Of a DNA stretch of 56,483 nt, positions 18,288 to 26,105 are shown piece after piece; position 1 is the stretch's first letter; the number at the start of each line of letters is the position of its first letter. The stretch spans positions 1 through 56,483 of the forward strand of contig NZ_JAIHOM010000019.1 in assembly GCF_026130165.1 (NCBI RefSeq). Direction: 5' to 3'. The stretch comes from Spirulina subsalsa FACHB-351 (GTDB taxonomy: Bacteria; Cyanobacteriota; Cyanobacteriia; Cyanobacteriales; Spirulinaceae). The position numbers and the translations under genes were made by a program. The notes beneath the pieces are model-generated. The model ran no database searches. It was not told where the DNA came from and worked only from the letters and a program-made list of their open reading frames with translations.

Positions 18288-18577
18288 TGGGAAATTATTC
18301 ATTCTCTGATGCTGCCCTAGCCGACTTAGACGAAATTTGTGCATCCCTGTCGGCAATAAACCCAGACATAGCGATTAGATTTTTTGAAAAAGTCCGGGAT
18401 AAGTGCCGTTAGTTTGCTCAATTTCCCAACATGGGCAAAAACTACAGTCACATTAAAGCAAATCTCCGAGGTTTGATTGTGGAAAATTACATCATATTTT
18501 ACCTTCCACGACCTGACGGGATAGATGTTGCTCGCATCATTAATGGGTATCGAGACTTAGAATCATTGAATATTTGA
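18287..18577 (+). pseudogene. RelE/ParE-family toxin with an amber stop
   Basis: A 96-codon frame starts at the ATG overlapping the antitoxin stop: MGNYSFSDAALADLDEICAS, then RFFEKVRDKCR, a TAG at 18410-18412 (codon 42), then FAQFPNMGKNYSHIKANLRG. It ends IDVARIINGYRDLESLNI. The fold and the conserved NGYRD end are those of ParE, which poisons gyrase or ribosomal mRNA depending on subfamily. In relatives the interrupted position is usually Gln, so a CAG to TAG change explains it. The toxin is probably dead unless the codon is suppressed. Confidence 0.85.
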
Positions 18578-18749
18578 AAATCTGTAACCGGGCTTCTCTA
18601 CTCAGCTTGGGGAATAACCGGCAACTCCCAGCAACCCGGTTTCTGGTTTGTGGTGATGGGAAAGCAACCCGGTTGCTAGAACCATCCGATAAAAGCCTCA
18701 AGGACAGTCAAACCTATAATGGAGAAGCACATTTCCCGGAGCCGACTCT

Positions 18750-19007
18750 ATGTTACTCAGCGAACTGTTACCTACCGTTAATCAGTTATCTCATCAAGAT
18801 AAACTTCGACTGCTTCACTTTCTCCTCTTGGCAGTCGCTCAGGAGGAAGGGTGTAGCCTAGAACTAACTGGAGAAGTTGACTCAGCAAATGAGTTGCTCG
18901 AGCAGCTTGCATCGACTCAGGCAGTGGTATGGTCGCCGCAAACAGATAGCACATCTGTTCAGGCTTTGTCGGATCTTCTGGTGGCAGCAAAGGAAGGTAG
19001 CATCTAA
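18750..19007 (+). CDS. Small partner protein of the retropepsin-like gene
   Basis: An 85-residue acidic protein, MLLSELLPTVNQLSHQDKLR. An N-terminal helix motif is of the kind seen in small antitoxin-like cyanobacterial proteins; a variable C-terminal half ends with LSDLLVAAKEGSI. CTATAATGG 39 bp upstream offers a -10 element (TATAAT). The stop TAA and the next ATG overlap by one base, so the two genes are coupled. I do not recognise a precise family; an antitoxin or substrate/adaptor role is possible. Confidence 0.6.
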   Translation: MLLSELLPTVNQLSHQDKLRLLHFLLLAVAQEEGCSLELTGEVDSANELLEQLASTQAVVWSPQTDSTSVQALSDLLVAAKEGSI

Positions 19008-19426
19008 TGCTTGATGGACAACGATATTCATTCACCGAACGCATTGATAGTCTTGGGCGCTCTGCCATCATGCCCTATTTACCCTTGACGCTCACGTTAG
19101 GCGATCGCTCTGTGGACGTGACGGCGTTGCTAGATACAGGCGCGAGTGTCAATGTTTTGCCCTACGAGATCGGTTTACAGCTAGGAGCAATCTGGGAAAA
19201 TAAGACGGTTTCAATCCCTTTAAGCGGTAATTTGGGTCGAAGCGATTCACGAGGTTTGGTTGTATCGGGTGCGATCGCTCAGTTTCCTCCCGTGCTACTT
19301 GCGTTTGCTTGGACTGAATCGCGAGATGTACCCGTTATTCTTGGACAAATGAACTTCTTTGCAGAGTTCAAGGTGTGTTTTTATCGACATGAGTCGGCTT
19401 TTGAAGTTTGCCCGAAGGATAGATGA
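19007..19426 (+). CDS. Retropepsin-like (clan AA) aspartyl protease domain protein
   Basis: A 139-residue protein with the aspartyl protease signature ALLDTGASVNVLPYEIG at about residues 38-54. This is the D-T/S-G-A active site of retroviral-type proteases, which work as homodimers. A later VILGQMNFF resembles the second hydrophobic-Gly loop. There is no signal peptide or membrane segment, so it acts in the cytosol. Translational coupling to the preceding 85-aa gene suggests a two-protein unit. Cytosolic bacterial retropepsins of this kind are poorly characterised. The family call is good; substrate unknown. Confidence 0.8.
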   Translation: MLDGQRYSFTERIDSLGRSAIMPYLPLTLTLGDRSVDVTALLDTGASVNVLPYEIGLQLGAIWENKTVSIPLSGNLGRSDSRGLVVSGAIAQFPPVLLAFAWTESRDVPVILGQMNFFAEFKVCFYRHESAFEVCPKDR

Positions 19427-19519
19427 AATCAATCAACTTATTCGGTGGGGATTTGTGGGGGTTGCCGACTTAACCGATTCCGAAAAACAACAAGCAAAAT
19501 ATGTCGCTAAACAGATGGA
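19427..19519 (+). other. Open stretch without recognised gene
   Basis: The frame continues here as RRIDEINQLIRWGFVGVADL and TDSEKQQAKYVAKQME, which looks protein-like but has no proper start in this copy. It may be the remains of another small gene joined to the WD40 fragment that follows. No homology is recognised. Confidence 0.3.
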
Positions 19520-19723
19520 GCGATCGCCCCCGACGGGAAACGAGCGGTGTCTGGATCGACTGATAAAACCCTGAAACTGTGGAATTTAGCCACAGGGGAA
19601 GAGATCACCAGTTTTACATCTGATGCAGGGTTTAAGGTTTGCGCCCTTGCCCCGGATGGGGCGGGGGTGGTGGCGGGGGATAGGTCGGGGCGGGTGCATT
19701 TTCTGCGGTTGGCGGGGCTGTGA
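19520..19723 (+). pseudogene. Duplicated WD40 tail fragment
   Basis: Sixty-seven codons and a stop: AIAPDGKRAVSGSTDKTLKL, then WNLATGEEITSF, ending GRVHFLRLAGL. They align directly with the last WD40 blade and terminal strand of the WD40 gene at 17544-17747, which ends GRVHFLRLEGL. There is no start codon or upstream blade, so it is a fragment. Confidence 0.85.
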
Positions 19724-19925
19724 GTAACCGGGTTTCTAGGTCTTGGGGCGCAAGCGTTTCCTTCCCTCCCTCCAAATCAACGACCCGACAGCTATAATGG
19801 CGAAAAAACAACTGTCTGAAGAACGTGAGGCACATCCCCTTAAACAAACAACAAGAATTTTTACCCAGTAGGGGCGAAAAATTTTTCGCCCCTACACCCA
19901 TCAAATCCATAACCGGATTCCTCAA
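19520..19925 (+). repeat. Direct repeat, copy 2 of the WD40 tail plus 3' flank
   Basis: Diverged second copy of 17544-18009. It retains the WD40 end and the flank with TATAATGGCGAAAAAACAAC and CACCCATCAAATCCA. It is about 60 bp shorter than copy 1, which has extra bases in its distal half. Confidence 0.8.
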
Positions 19926-19969
19926 GTGAACTACCCCATCCTCGCCAACGGCAGGGTGGGGTAGTTCAC
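19926..19969. repeat. Perfect 13-bp hairpin repeat, copy A
   Basis: GTGAACTACCCCA (19926-19938) pairs perfectly with TGGGGTAGTTCAC (19957-19969), with an inner GCC-AAC-GGC hairpin in the loop. An inverted, slightly diverged copy lies at 21634-21670 on the other side of the antiporter gene. It is 25 bp beyond the antiporter stop and could end its transcript, but there is no T run. Confidence 0.75.
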
Positions 19970-19993
19970 CCTGTTGCCCTGATGCACTGTTCA

Positions 19994-21613
19994 CTATTCG
20001 CCAACAATAATCACGGGAATAGCGGCCGTTTCTAAAATGGCTTGGGAAACCGAACTCACTAAAATTTGCTCAGATAAACTCCGTTCCCCTCGTTTCCCCA
20101 TGATAATTTCATCCACTTGATACTGTTGAGCCGTGCGGACAATTTCCTCAGAAATCGACCCAGTGACTGTCAGGAATTGATAGCGAATATCAGCGAAGAC
20201 TTGCCGGGCGTTTTGTTTCAGCTTATCCAGTCCAAGGGGGTCATCAGTGCAAAGGACGTGCAGCACAATGACCTCACTGTTGCCCCGTCGGGCGAGGTCG
20301 GCCGCTTTGACCATAATGGGATAGGAGAGGGGGGAAGTGTCTACGGCCACCAATAGACGCACTTGGCGACTGATATTCACTTTAGTGGGGTCTACTTCCC
20401 CTTGTTCGAGGAGTTTGGGGGCAAAAGTGGGAATCGCCCAAGCGCCGAGGGGGGCGGTGACTAGAATAGACAGGGCGGCGATCGCTAAAATAATCTCCCC
20501 TCCCGCAATACCATAGGCCAAGGGAATCGCCCCAATGGCCGCCTGTACCGTAGCTTTAGCCGAATTCCCAGCTAATAAAAATAGGCGTTCTGAGGGAGTC
20601 CAATTACTGCCTAATGTGGACAGATACCAACCTAAACCTCGTCCAACTAGAGTACCAAGGGCGAGGAGAAGTAAACCGGGGAGTAAAATATCTCCCAAGA
20701 CAGAAAGTTGAACACTCGCCCCCATCAGGACAAAGAGCATAATTTCTGCCCCAATCCATAATCCATCAAAGCCTTTACGAATTTCCCGGGCTAGGGGAGC
20801 ATCGAATTCCAGTAAAAAATAGCCCGTTGCCATGACAGCCATATAACCGGAAAAGAGGGGGATTTGCTCCGCCGTCACGACCAAAAGTAGGGCAATTCCG
20901 GCCACCACGAGGGTATCTTGTACCGTGTTTTGCGTCCAATTTTGCCGCACTAACAGAGAAATAAGCCAACGGGCGGCACAAAATCCTAAACCAATCCCCA
21001 CGGCAATTTGACTAATAACTTGCAGGGGCAGTAATTCCAAGGCATTTAAGGTCAGGCCTCCGGGGAGGGTGATTCCGGTGTCCATGCCTTGGGAGAGGAA
21101 ATTGAGCAGGAGGTTAAAGACGAGGAGGAGCAGGACATCTGAGACGGCGCTTCCGGTTAAAATGGTGTCAGGAATGCCTTTGATGACACCCCAGCCTAAA
21201 CTTTTGAGGCGTAACATTCCGGGGACAATAACGGCCGGGGATTCTGCCCCCACGACACAGCCGAGGAGGAGTCCAGTCATCCAGTCCAGTTGAAAGAGGA
21301 ACAGGGAGGCGATCGCAATAACTACCGCTTCAAAAGTAGCCGGGAGGAATCCTAAGCGAATCGCAACAGTACCCTGTTGAGCCAATTTTTCCCGGTCTAA
21401 TCCTAGCCCTGCTTTCATCAAGATAATCATAACCGCAATGGTTCGCAGAGCCTGAGCCGATTCCAGCAGTTCTGACCTGAGAACGTTCGCCACTTCTGGC
21501 CCCAAGATAATCCCCGCCAGAATCATCCCAAACAGGGGCGGTGCTTTTAAACGCCGGGCAATTTGACCGACAAAAAAGCCCATGAGCAGAATCCAAAGAA
21601 GGCTAGTAAGCAT
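19994..21613 (-). CDS. Cation:proton antiporter with C-terminal universal stress domain
   Basis: A 539-residue protein. Residues 1-390 hold 11-13 membrane helices of the CPA2/KefB-type fold (RRLKAPPLFGMILAGIILGP, LLLGCVVGAESPAVIVPGML). Residues 405-539 form a cytosolic universal stress protein domain (VRLLVAVDTSPLSYPIMVKA, ending IPVIIVGE). The USP nucleotide motif is only partly kept (GKRGERS present, the later Gly-Ser replaced by VS), so tight ATP binding is doubtful. The protein probably exchanges Na+ or K+ for H+, with the USP domain as a regulatory sensor. The exact ion is not predictable. Confidence 0.9.
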   Translation of the reverse strand: MLTSLLWILLMGFFVGQIARRLKAPPLFGMILAGIILGPEVANVLRSELLESAQALRTIAVMIILMKAGLGLDREKLAQQGTVAIRLGFLPATFEAVVIAIASLFLFQLDWMTGLLLGCVVGAESPAVIVPGMLRLKSLGWGVIKGIPDTILTGSAVSDVLLLLVFNLLLNFLSQGMDTGITLPGGLTLNALELLPLQVISQIAVGIGLGFCAARWLISLLVRQNWTQNTVQDTLVVAGIALLLVVTAEQIPLFSGYMAVMATGYFLLEFDAPLAREIRKGFDGLWIGAEIMLFVLMGASVQLSVLGDILLPGLLLLALGTLVGRGLGWYLSTLGSNWTPSERLFLLAGNSAKATVQAAIGAIPLAYGIAGGEIILAIAALSILVTAPLGAWAIPTFAPKLLEQGEVDPTKVNISRQVRLLVAVDTSPLSYPIMVKAADLARRGNSEVIVLHVLCTDDPLGLDKLKQNARQVFADIRYQFLTVTGSISEEIVRTAQQYQVDEIIMGKRGERSLSEQILVSSVSQAILETAAIPVIIVGE

Positions 21614-21633
21614 TACCGATCAATCATTAATAG

Positions 21634-21670
21634 GTGAACTACTCCACCCTGCCGTTGGCGAGGATGGGGC
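21634..21670. repeat. Inverted copy B of the hairpin repeat
   Basis: GTGAACTACTCCACCCTGCC followed by GTTGGCGAGGATGGGGC is the reverse complement of the left part of copy A with one mismatch (ACTCC for ACCCC). It lies 21 bp upstream of the antiporter start. The partner arm is lost here. Confidence 0.7.
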
Positions 21671-21760
21671 TTCCTGATTAAACATAACGAAATCCCCTAT
21701 CCAAAACCAAGGGGTAGAAGAATAGGGGAGCAGACTGGTAACTTTTCAAAAAAGAGGGCT

Positions 21761-22054
21761 TTAATCCACCCGTTCTAATTGCCAGAGAATTTGATTCCCT
21801 TCTCTGCGGACTCTAGAAATTACCCAATTGCGCCAAGACCAGTGATCTCCGCGACTCGTGACAGCACTAGCATTCACGTCCATGAGGTCAGCTAATTCAG
21901 AACTGCTAATTAAGTAACCTTTGGTCGCAATTTCCTCCGCAATTCGCAAGGTGTCAATTAAGTTTTGCAGTTGGGTGACTCGCACTTCGCGAGGAATTTG
22001 CACATCTTCAAGGGTGTTCGAGTTCATTTCACTCATAATTTGGTTGACATCCAC
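21761..22054 (-). CDS. Conserved small protein with helix-turn-helix-like region
   Basis: A 97-residue protein. The middle reads LISSSELADLMDVNASAVTS, which looks like a winged-helix or HTH recognition element. It is followed by the basic WRNWVISRVRREGNQILWQL. The annotated start is GTG at 22054; the ATG at 22036 (MSEMNSN) is an alternative. It lies 145 bp downstream of the TPR/pseudo-CHAT gene on the same strand and may be its transcriptional neighbour. A DNA-binding role is inference; the family is not named with confidence. Confidence 0.6.
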   Translation of the reverse strand: MDVNQIMSEMNSNTLEDVQIPREVRVTQLQNLIDTLRIAEEIATKGYLISSSELADLMDVNASAVTSRGDHWSWRNWVISRVRREGNQILWQLERVD

Positions 22055-22199
22055 TAGAAAAAGGGCTGTTGCTTTCTTGATAACCTATCCTTAGATGTAG
22101 TTTCAAGTCTGACAAGCCTGTTACAAAGTCATAGGGGAGCATGAAAGCCCCCTCTAGGCAAGGGCGGGGATCCTCAACAATCCACGATTGAGGGACAAT

Positions 22200-25100
22200 T
22201 CAAGTATTCCCAGAGAGGGTAAAGGCTGCCCAGTAATAAGGATGAGCATAAGGGGTGAGGTCGCCCTTGCCTTGATTTAGGGCTTCTTGGCGTTGACGGG
22301 CCGCACTGACTAACTCTTCCGATAGAGATTGGGGATAGGTTTCCAATTCCTGCGCTCTATCTAAGTACCATTGCACTAACTGACGAACGGTTAAATGGCG
22401 TAACCATTGTTGGGTTTGTTGGAGGGCGACGGTGGCCCTTTGACTGTGGGCAATGCGTCGGTGAAACTCCACCATAAACAACAGCCGCACGGTGGGATCT
22501 AGAGGCCAGAGGGGACGGAGGACGGCTTTCACCCCTTGGCTATTCAAGACAGTAGCAACACCGCCATAGTCGGGGTTCTCTTCTGGGTATCCCGTGACGG
22601 GAATCTCGGCAGCCCCCAAGGTGACGAGAGAATAACGGGAGAGGGAGAGGGAAGAGAGTTGGCGCAAGGTAAGCCGCTCCGACCCTTGAAGGACTAGGGT
22701 AGATTGGAGGGGATTAACGGTGTTGTAGGTGGTATAGGCGAGGAGGTGTAATAAACCTTGGCCCGAGGCAATAGCATCTAAACATTGCCGTTGACTGATA
22801 GAAGTGGGATCTAAACGCTGCATATTCCCCACAATTACGCCCAATAAAGCCGCTTCTAGGCTCGATTGACTAAGGGACTCTCGATTACTCCCAGAAGGCG
22901 CTGTAGGGCATTCTAGGCACAGTAGAGGCTGGCTTGAGGTGGGGGCTGTAGTCCCGGGTTCTTCCCCTTTTAACCAAGGATCCGCTAAGTCCTCAGAGGA
23001 GGATTCTGGAATCTCGGAGGCTTGTCCCAGTTGTAAACTCGGGAGGGTGGTGATAGTAACCCGCTCCCCAAATAAGGCGGGCAGGGGGAGACGGTGCAAG
23101 TCTTGATGGGGAATCAAGATCATTTGGCTAAGGGATTCATCCTCCAATTCCTCCCAAATTTCGGGGATTTGGAGAATGTCTTGGAGGCGTTCTAAACAGG
23201 CGGGGAGTTGATCGGCAAAGTGTTCTAAGTCCTGCTGGGCTTCCTGCCACACCCCTAACCACTCTTTGAGATATAGCAACCGTTTCCGGGCGGCGGTGTA
23301 CTCGTCTACGTTCTCTTGGGTGCGTTCTTTTTGTTGAGGGGTTGTATCGGGTTTACTGGCTTTACGGCGGGGTTCTTCCCCTAGACCCAACAGTTCCAAT
23401 AACAAATCTAGGGAGGCCTCACTGTCGGCCTTAGCGGATTCTACCCGAGAACGCAGGGAAGGACTCAAGACTACATTTAACACCACATTGGGGGTATGTC
23501 CCACCACTACGGGTTCCGGGGCATTGGGTTTTAAAATAAAGGTGGTGAGGGTATTGGGGCTAATATGCCAGTAGACCAGGGCCGTCTGAGGTGGCATGAG
23601 GCGCTGCATGGCTTCCCAGTTTAAGCGGTTTTGGCGCAATTCGGGACGGTCTAAGAGCCAAGAGAGAACCCAGTTGCGGCTGGCTTCGGCGGCTTCGAGG
23701 GCCTGTTTAAATTCCCCGTTTTGCAGGGCAAGATCCACGGCTAAGGCGTTTAATCCCGCTAGTTTCAAACTCAGTTGCTTTTGCTGTTCTGGGTTGAGGT
23801 TGCTACTGGTGAGCAGGTTTTGTTGCAGGGATAAGGCTTTTTGATGAACGGCTTCGGCTTGTTTTAACTGTTCTAAGCAGAGATGGGTTTGAATTTGCTC
23901 TTGCCAGAGTTGCAGGGTGAGCAGGGGGAAGGCTTCGGGAGTTAGGACATCTAAGGCTTCGTTACTACAGTTCAAGGCGGTTTGCCATAAACCTTGGGGT
24001 TTTTCTTCTTCTAGGGCTTGTTGGTAGTGGGCGAGGGCAATTTGTCGTTGCAGTTGCCCCCAAGCTTCGGGGTATAGGTCCGGGGAAAGGGCGCTTAGAC
24101 CCCGTTCTAAGTTGGCTAATTGCCCCTCGTAGCCTCGGAGGTTTAAGCGGGGGTCATTCTGCACAACGGGACTCAAGGCCATTAACAATAGGTCGGCTTC
24201 TCCGGAACGTTTGGCGGCCCGACTACGCCCTGACCAGATTTCCCACTCTTCTCCAGCGAGTTGTAGGCAACGGTCAAAACAGCCAATGGCTTCCTCGGGA
24301 CGGTTGAGGGCGAGGAGGGTGAGGGCGCGGCCTTTCCAAGCGAGATCAAAGTTGGGTTCACAGGAGAGGGCGTGGTTATAACTATCGAGGGCTTCGGGGT
24401 AGCGTTGCCATTGATAGAGGGTGTTGGCGCGACCGTACCAGGCTTCGGTGAGGGTTTTATTGTGGGCGATCGCCTGATCATAAGACATCAGGGCTTCATC
24501 GTTGCGCCCCAAGGTTTGCAGGACATTCGCCCGACTACACCACACGGCCGCAAAGTTGGGATTGACGGCAATCACCCGGTCATAATCGGCGAGCGCCTGT
24601 TCCCACAGTCCTAAGTCAGCTTTGGCATCCCCTCGACTCCAGAGGACGGCGTGATCATTGGGGCGTAATTCGAGGGCTTTTTCATAACTGGCGATGGCTT
24701 CTTGTTCTCGTCCTAGGGAGGCGAGTGCCAGACCTCGGTTATACCAGATTTCCGGGTCGTCTAATTTCAGCCGCAGGGCCCCGTCATAACTCATGACGGC
24801 TTCTTCATACATCCCCCGACTTTTCTGGGCATTCCCCCGACTGGACCAGGCCTTATAAAAGTCTGATTTTAAGTCAATGGCTCGGTCATAACAGGCTACG
24901 GCTTCCTCGTAGCGTCCAATGTTGTCTAAACTGTTGCCGCGACTGTACCAAGCTTTATGGAAATCCGGTTTAATTTGTAATACTTGGTCGTAGGAGGCGA
25001 TCGCTTCTTCATAGCGCCCCAACTCATCCAAAGCCAGACCGCGATTATACCAAGCCTTATGAAAGTCCGGCTTTAAACCAATGGCCCGATCATAGGACTC

Positions 25101-26027
25101 AATGGCTTCGGAATAGCGACTGAGGTTTTTTAACCCTAACCCCCGATTACCCCAAGCTTGATAATAGTCGGGTTTTAACTCAATGGCTTTTTCCCAGGCC
25201 GCGATCGCCTGTTCAAAACTCCCCACCTCGTAAAACTGCACCCCTTGATTAAAGGCAGCCTCGGCGGCATCACTACTCGACACCGGAGGCGGCGAGGTGG
25301 CGGGGATGCCTTGGGCGGCATTCCGTTGATTAATTTGCCGCACCAACTCCTGAATAATCTCTTGGGGGTCATTGGACTGTAACCCCAAACGTTGGGCGAC
25401 CTGTTGCACCAAATTCTCATCCTGTTGTAGCCGCACCAACAATTCATCTAGGGTAATGGTGCGATTGTCCCCTGTGGGGATGGTTTGGGGGTTGAGGGGA
25501 GGAATCCCACTGCTGGGGGGAGGAGGTAACACCGTTTCCGGTTCTGAGGAGGGAGGGGGATCCGGTTGGGGGCGATACACTGGGGAATCACTATATTGCC
25601 AAGTGTCACTATCTCCTTGACTCTCTCGCGCCACTAACAGGCGACCAATTCCCCCGGCCGTCTCGCCTACTTTTTGGTATTGGGGGAGCGATCGCGTAAC
25701 TTCACCCAACGCCACCAAACGTCTCGCTAAATCCTGATTTGAGTTAGAAGAAGCCAGAATCTTAGCTCCATAACGTTGTAGCCACTCTACCCATTGTTCG
25801 ATCGTGCCACGACTTTCGAGGGCTTCAAAAAACCGTTGAACGCGAATCGGTTGCCAACCATGTCCTACCCCTTCCAAGAGTTGGGTAAACAAAAACTCAT
25901 AATCTTTATCGGTTAGCGGTTGAGTAGATTCCTCCGCCGCTTCCTCGGCTGCCTCCGGCACATCCTCCGGGTGCATATGGGTTTGGGGGTTCAGTTGTTG
26001 GGAAAGATTTTTGAGCCACTTTAACAT
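22200..26027 (-). CDS. Large TPR protein with catalytically degenerate CHAT domain
   Basis: About 1275 residues. An acidic N-terminus and a helical region come first. A Pro-rich linker (about 170-200) follows. About ten tetratricopeptide repeats run to about residue 620, with units like YYQAWGNRGLGLKNLSRYSE. More helices follow, then a C-terminal CHAT fold from about residue 830. CHAT proteases use a His in HxATHG and a Cys in SACE. Here these read LHLLAYTT (about 1095) and TLGAAE (about 1135), so His and Cys are both absent. It should therefore be a scaffold or pseudoprotease. I chose the ATG at 26027 because GAAAGGA precedes it well. The S8 peptidase gene lies 78 bp upstream on the same strand. 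Confidence 0.88.
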   Translation of the reverse strand: MLKWLKNLSQQLNPQTHMHPEDVPEAAEEAAEESTQPLTDKDYEFLFTQLLEGVGHGWQPIRVQRFFEALESRGTIEQWVEWLQRYGAKILASSNSNQDLARRLVALGEVTRSLPQYQKVGETAGGIGRLLVARESQGDSDTWQYSDSPVYRPQPDPPPSSEPETVLPPPPSSGIPPLNPQTIPTGDNRTITLDELLVRLQQDENLVQQVAQRLGLQSNDPQEIIQELVRQINQRNAAQGIPATSPPPVSSSDAAEAAFNQGVQFYEVGSFEQAIAAWEKAIELKPDYYQAWGNRGLGLKNLSRYSEAIESYDRAIGLKPDFHKAWYNRGLALDELGRYEEAIASYDQVLQIKPDFHKAWYSRGNSLDNIGRYEEAVACYDRAIDLKSDFYKAWSSRGNAQKSRGMYEEAVMSYDGALRLKLDDPEIWYNRGLALASLGREQEAIASYEKALELRPNDHAVLWSRGDAKADLGLWEQALADYDRVIAVNPNFAAVWCSRANVLQTLGRNDEALMSYDQAIAHNKTLTEAWYGRANTLYQWQRYPEALDSYNHALSCEPNFDLAWKGRALTLLALNRPEEAIGCFDRCLQLAGEEWEIWSGRSRAAKRSGEADLLLMALSPVVQNDPRLNLRGYEGQLANLERGLSALSPDLYPEAWGQLQRQIALAHYQQALEEEKPQGLWQTALNCSNEALDVLTPEAFPLLTLQLWQEQIQTHLCLEQLKQAEAVHQKALSLQQNLLTSSNLNPEQQKQLSLKLAGLNALAVDLALQNGEFKQALEAAEASRNWVLSWLLDRPELRQNRLNWEAMQRLMPPQTALVYWHISPNTLTTFILKPNAPEPVVVGHTPNVVLNVVLSPSLRSRVESAKADSEASLDLLLELLGLGEEPRRKASKPDTTPQQKERTQENVDEYTAARKRLLYLKEWLGVWQEAQQDLEHFADQLPACLERLQDILQIPEIWEELEDESLSQMILIPHQDLHRLPLPALFGERVTITTLPSLQLGQASEIPESSSEDLADPWLKGEEPGTTAPTSSQPLLCLECPTAPSGSNRESLSQSSLEAALLGVIVGNMQRLDPTSISQRQCLDAIASGQGLLHLLAYTTYNTVNPLQSTLVLQGSERLTLRQLSSLSLSRYSLVTLGAAEIPVTGYPEENPDYGGVATVLNSQGVKAVLRPLWPLDPTVRLLFMVEFHRRIAHSQRATVALQQTQQWLRHLTVRQLVQWYLDRAQELETYPQSLSEELVSAARQRQEALNQGKGDLTPYAHPYYWAAFTLSGNT

Positions 26028-26105
26028 TGTTTCTAGTCCTTTCTCGTTGGGAGACACGACGGGTCGGCCGTGGGTGTTCCTGGGTTAATTATTAATTCAA
26101 GGGGA

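Noticed and set aside
22128-22199. CCTCAA/TTGAGG hairpin after the TPR/pseudo-CHAT gene as a terminator
   Set aside because: The stem is short and interrupted, and no T run follows on the minus strand.
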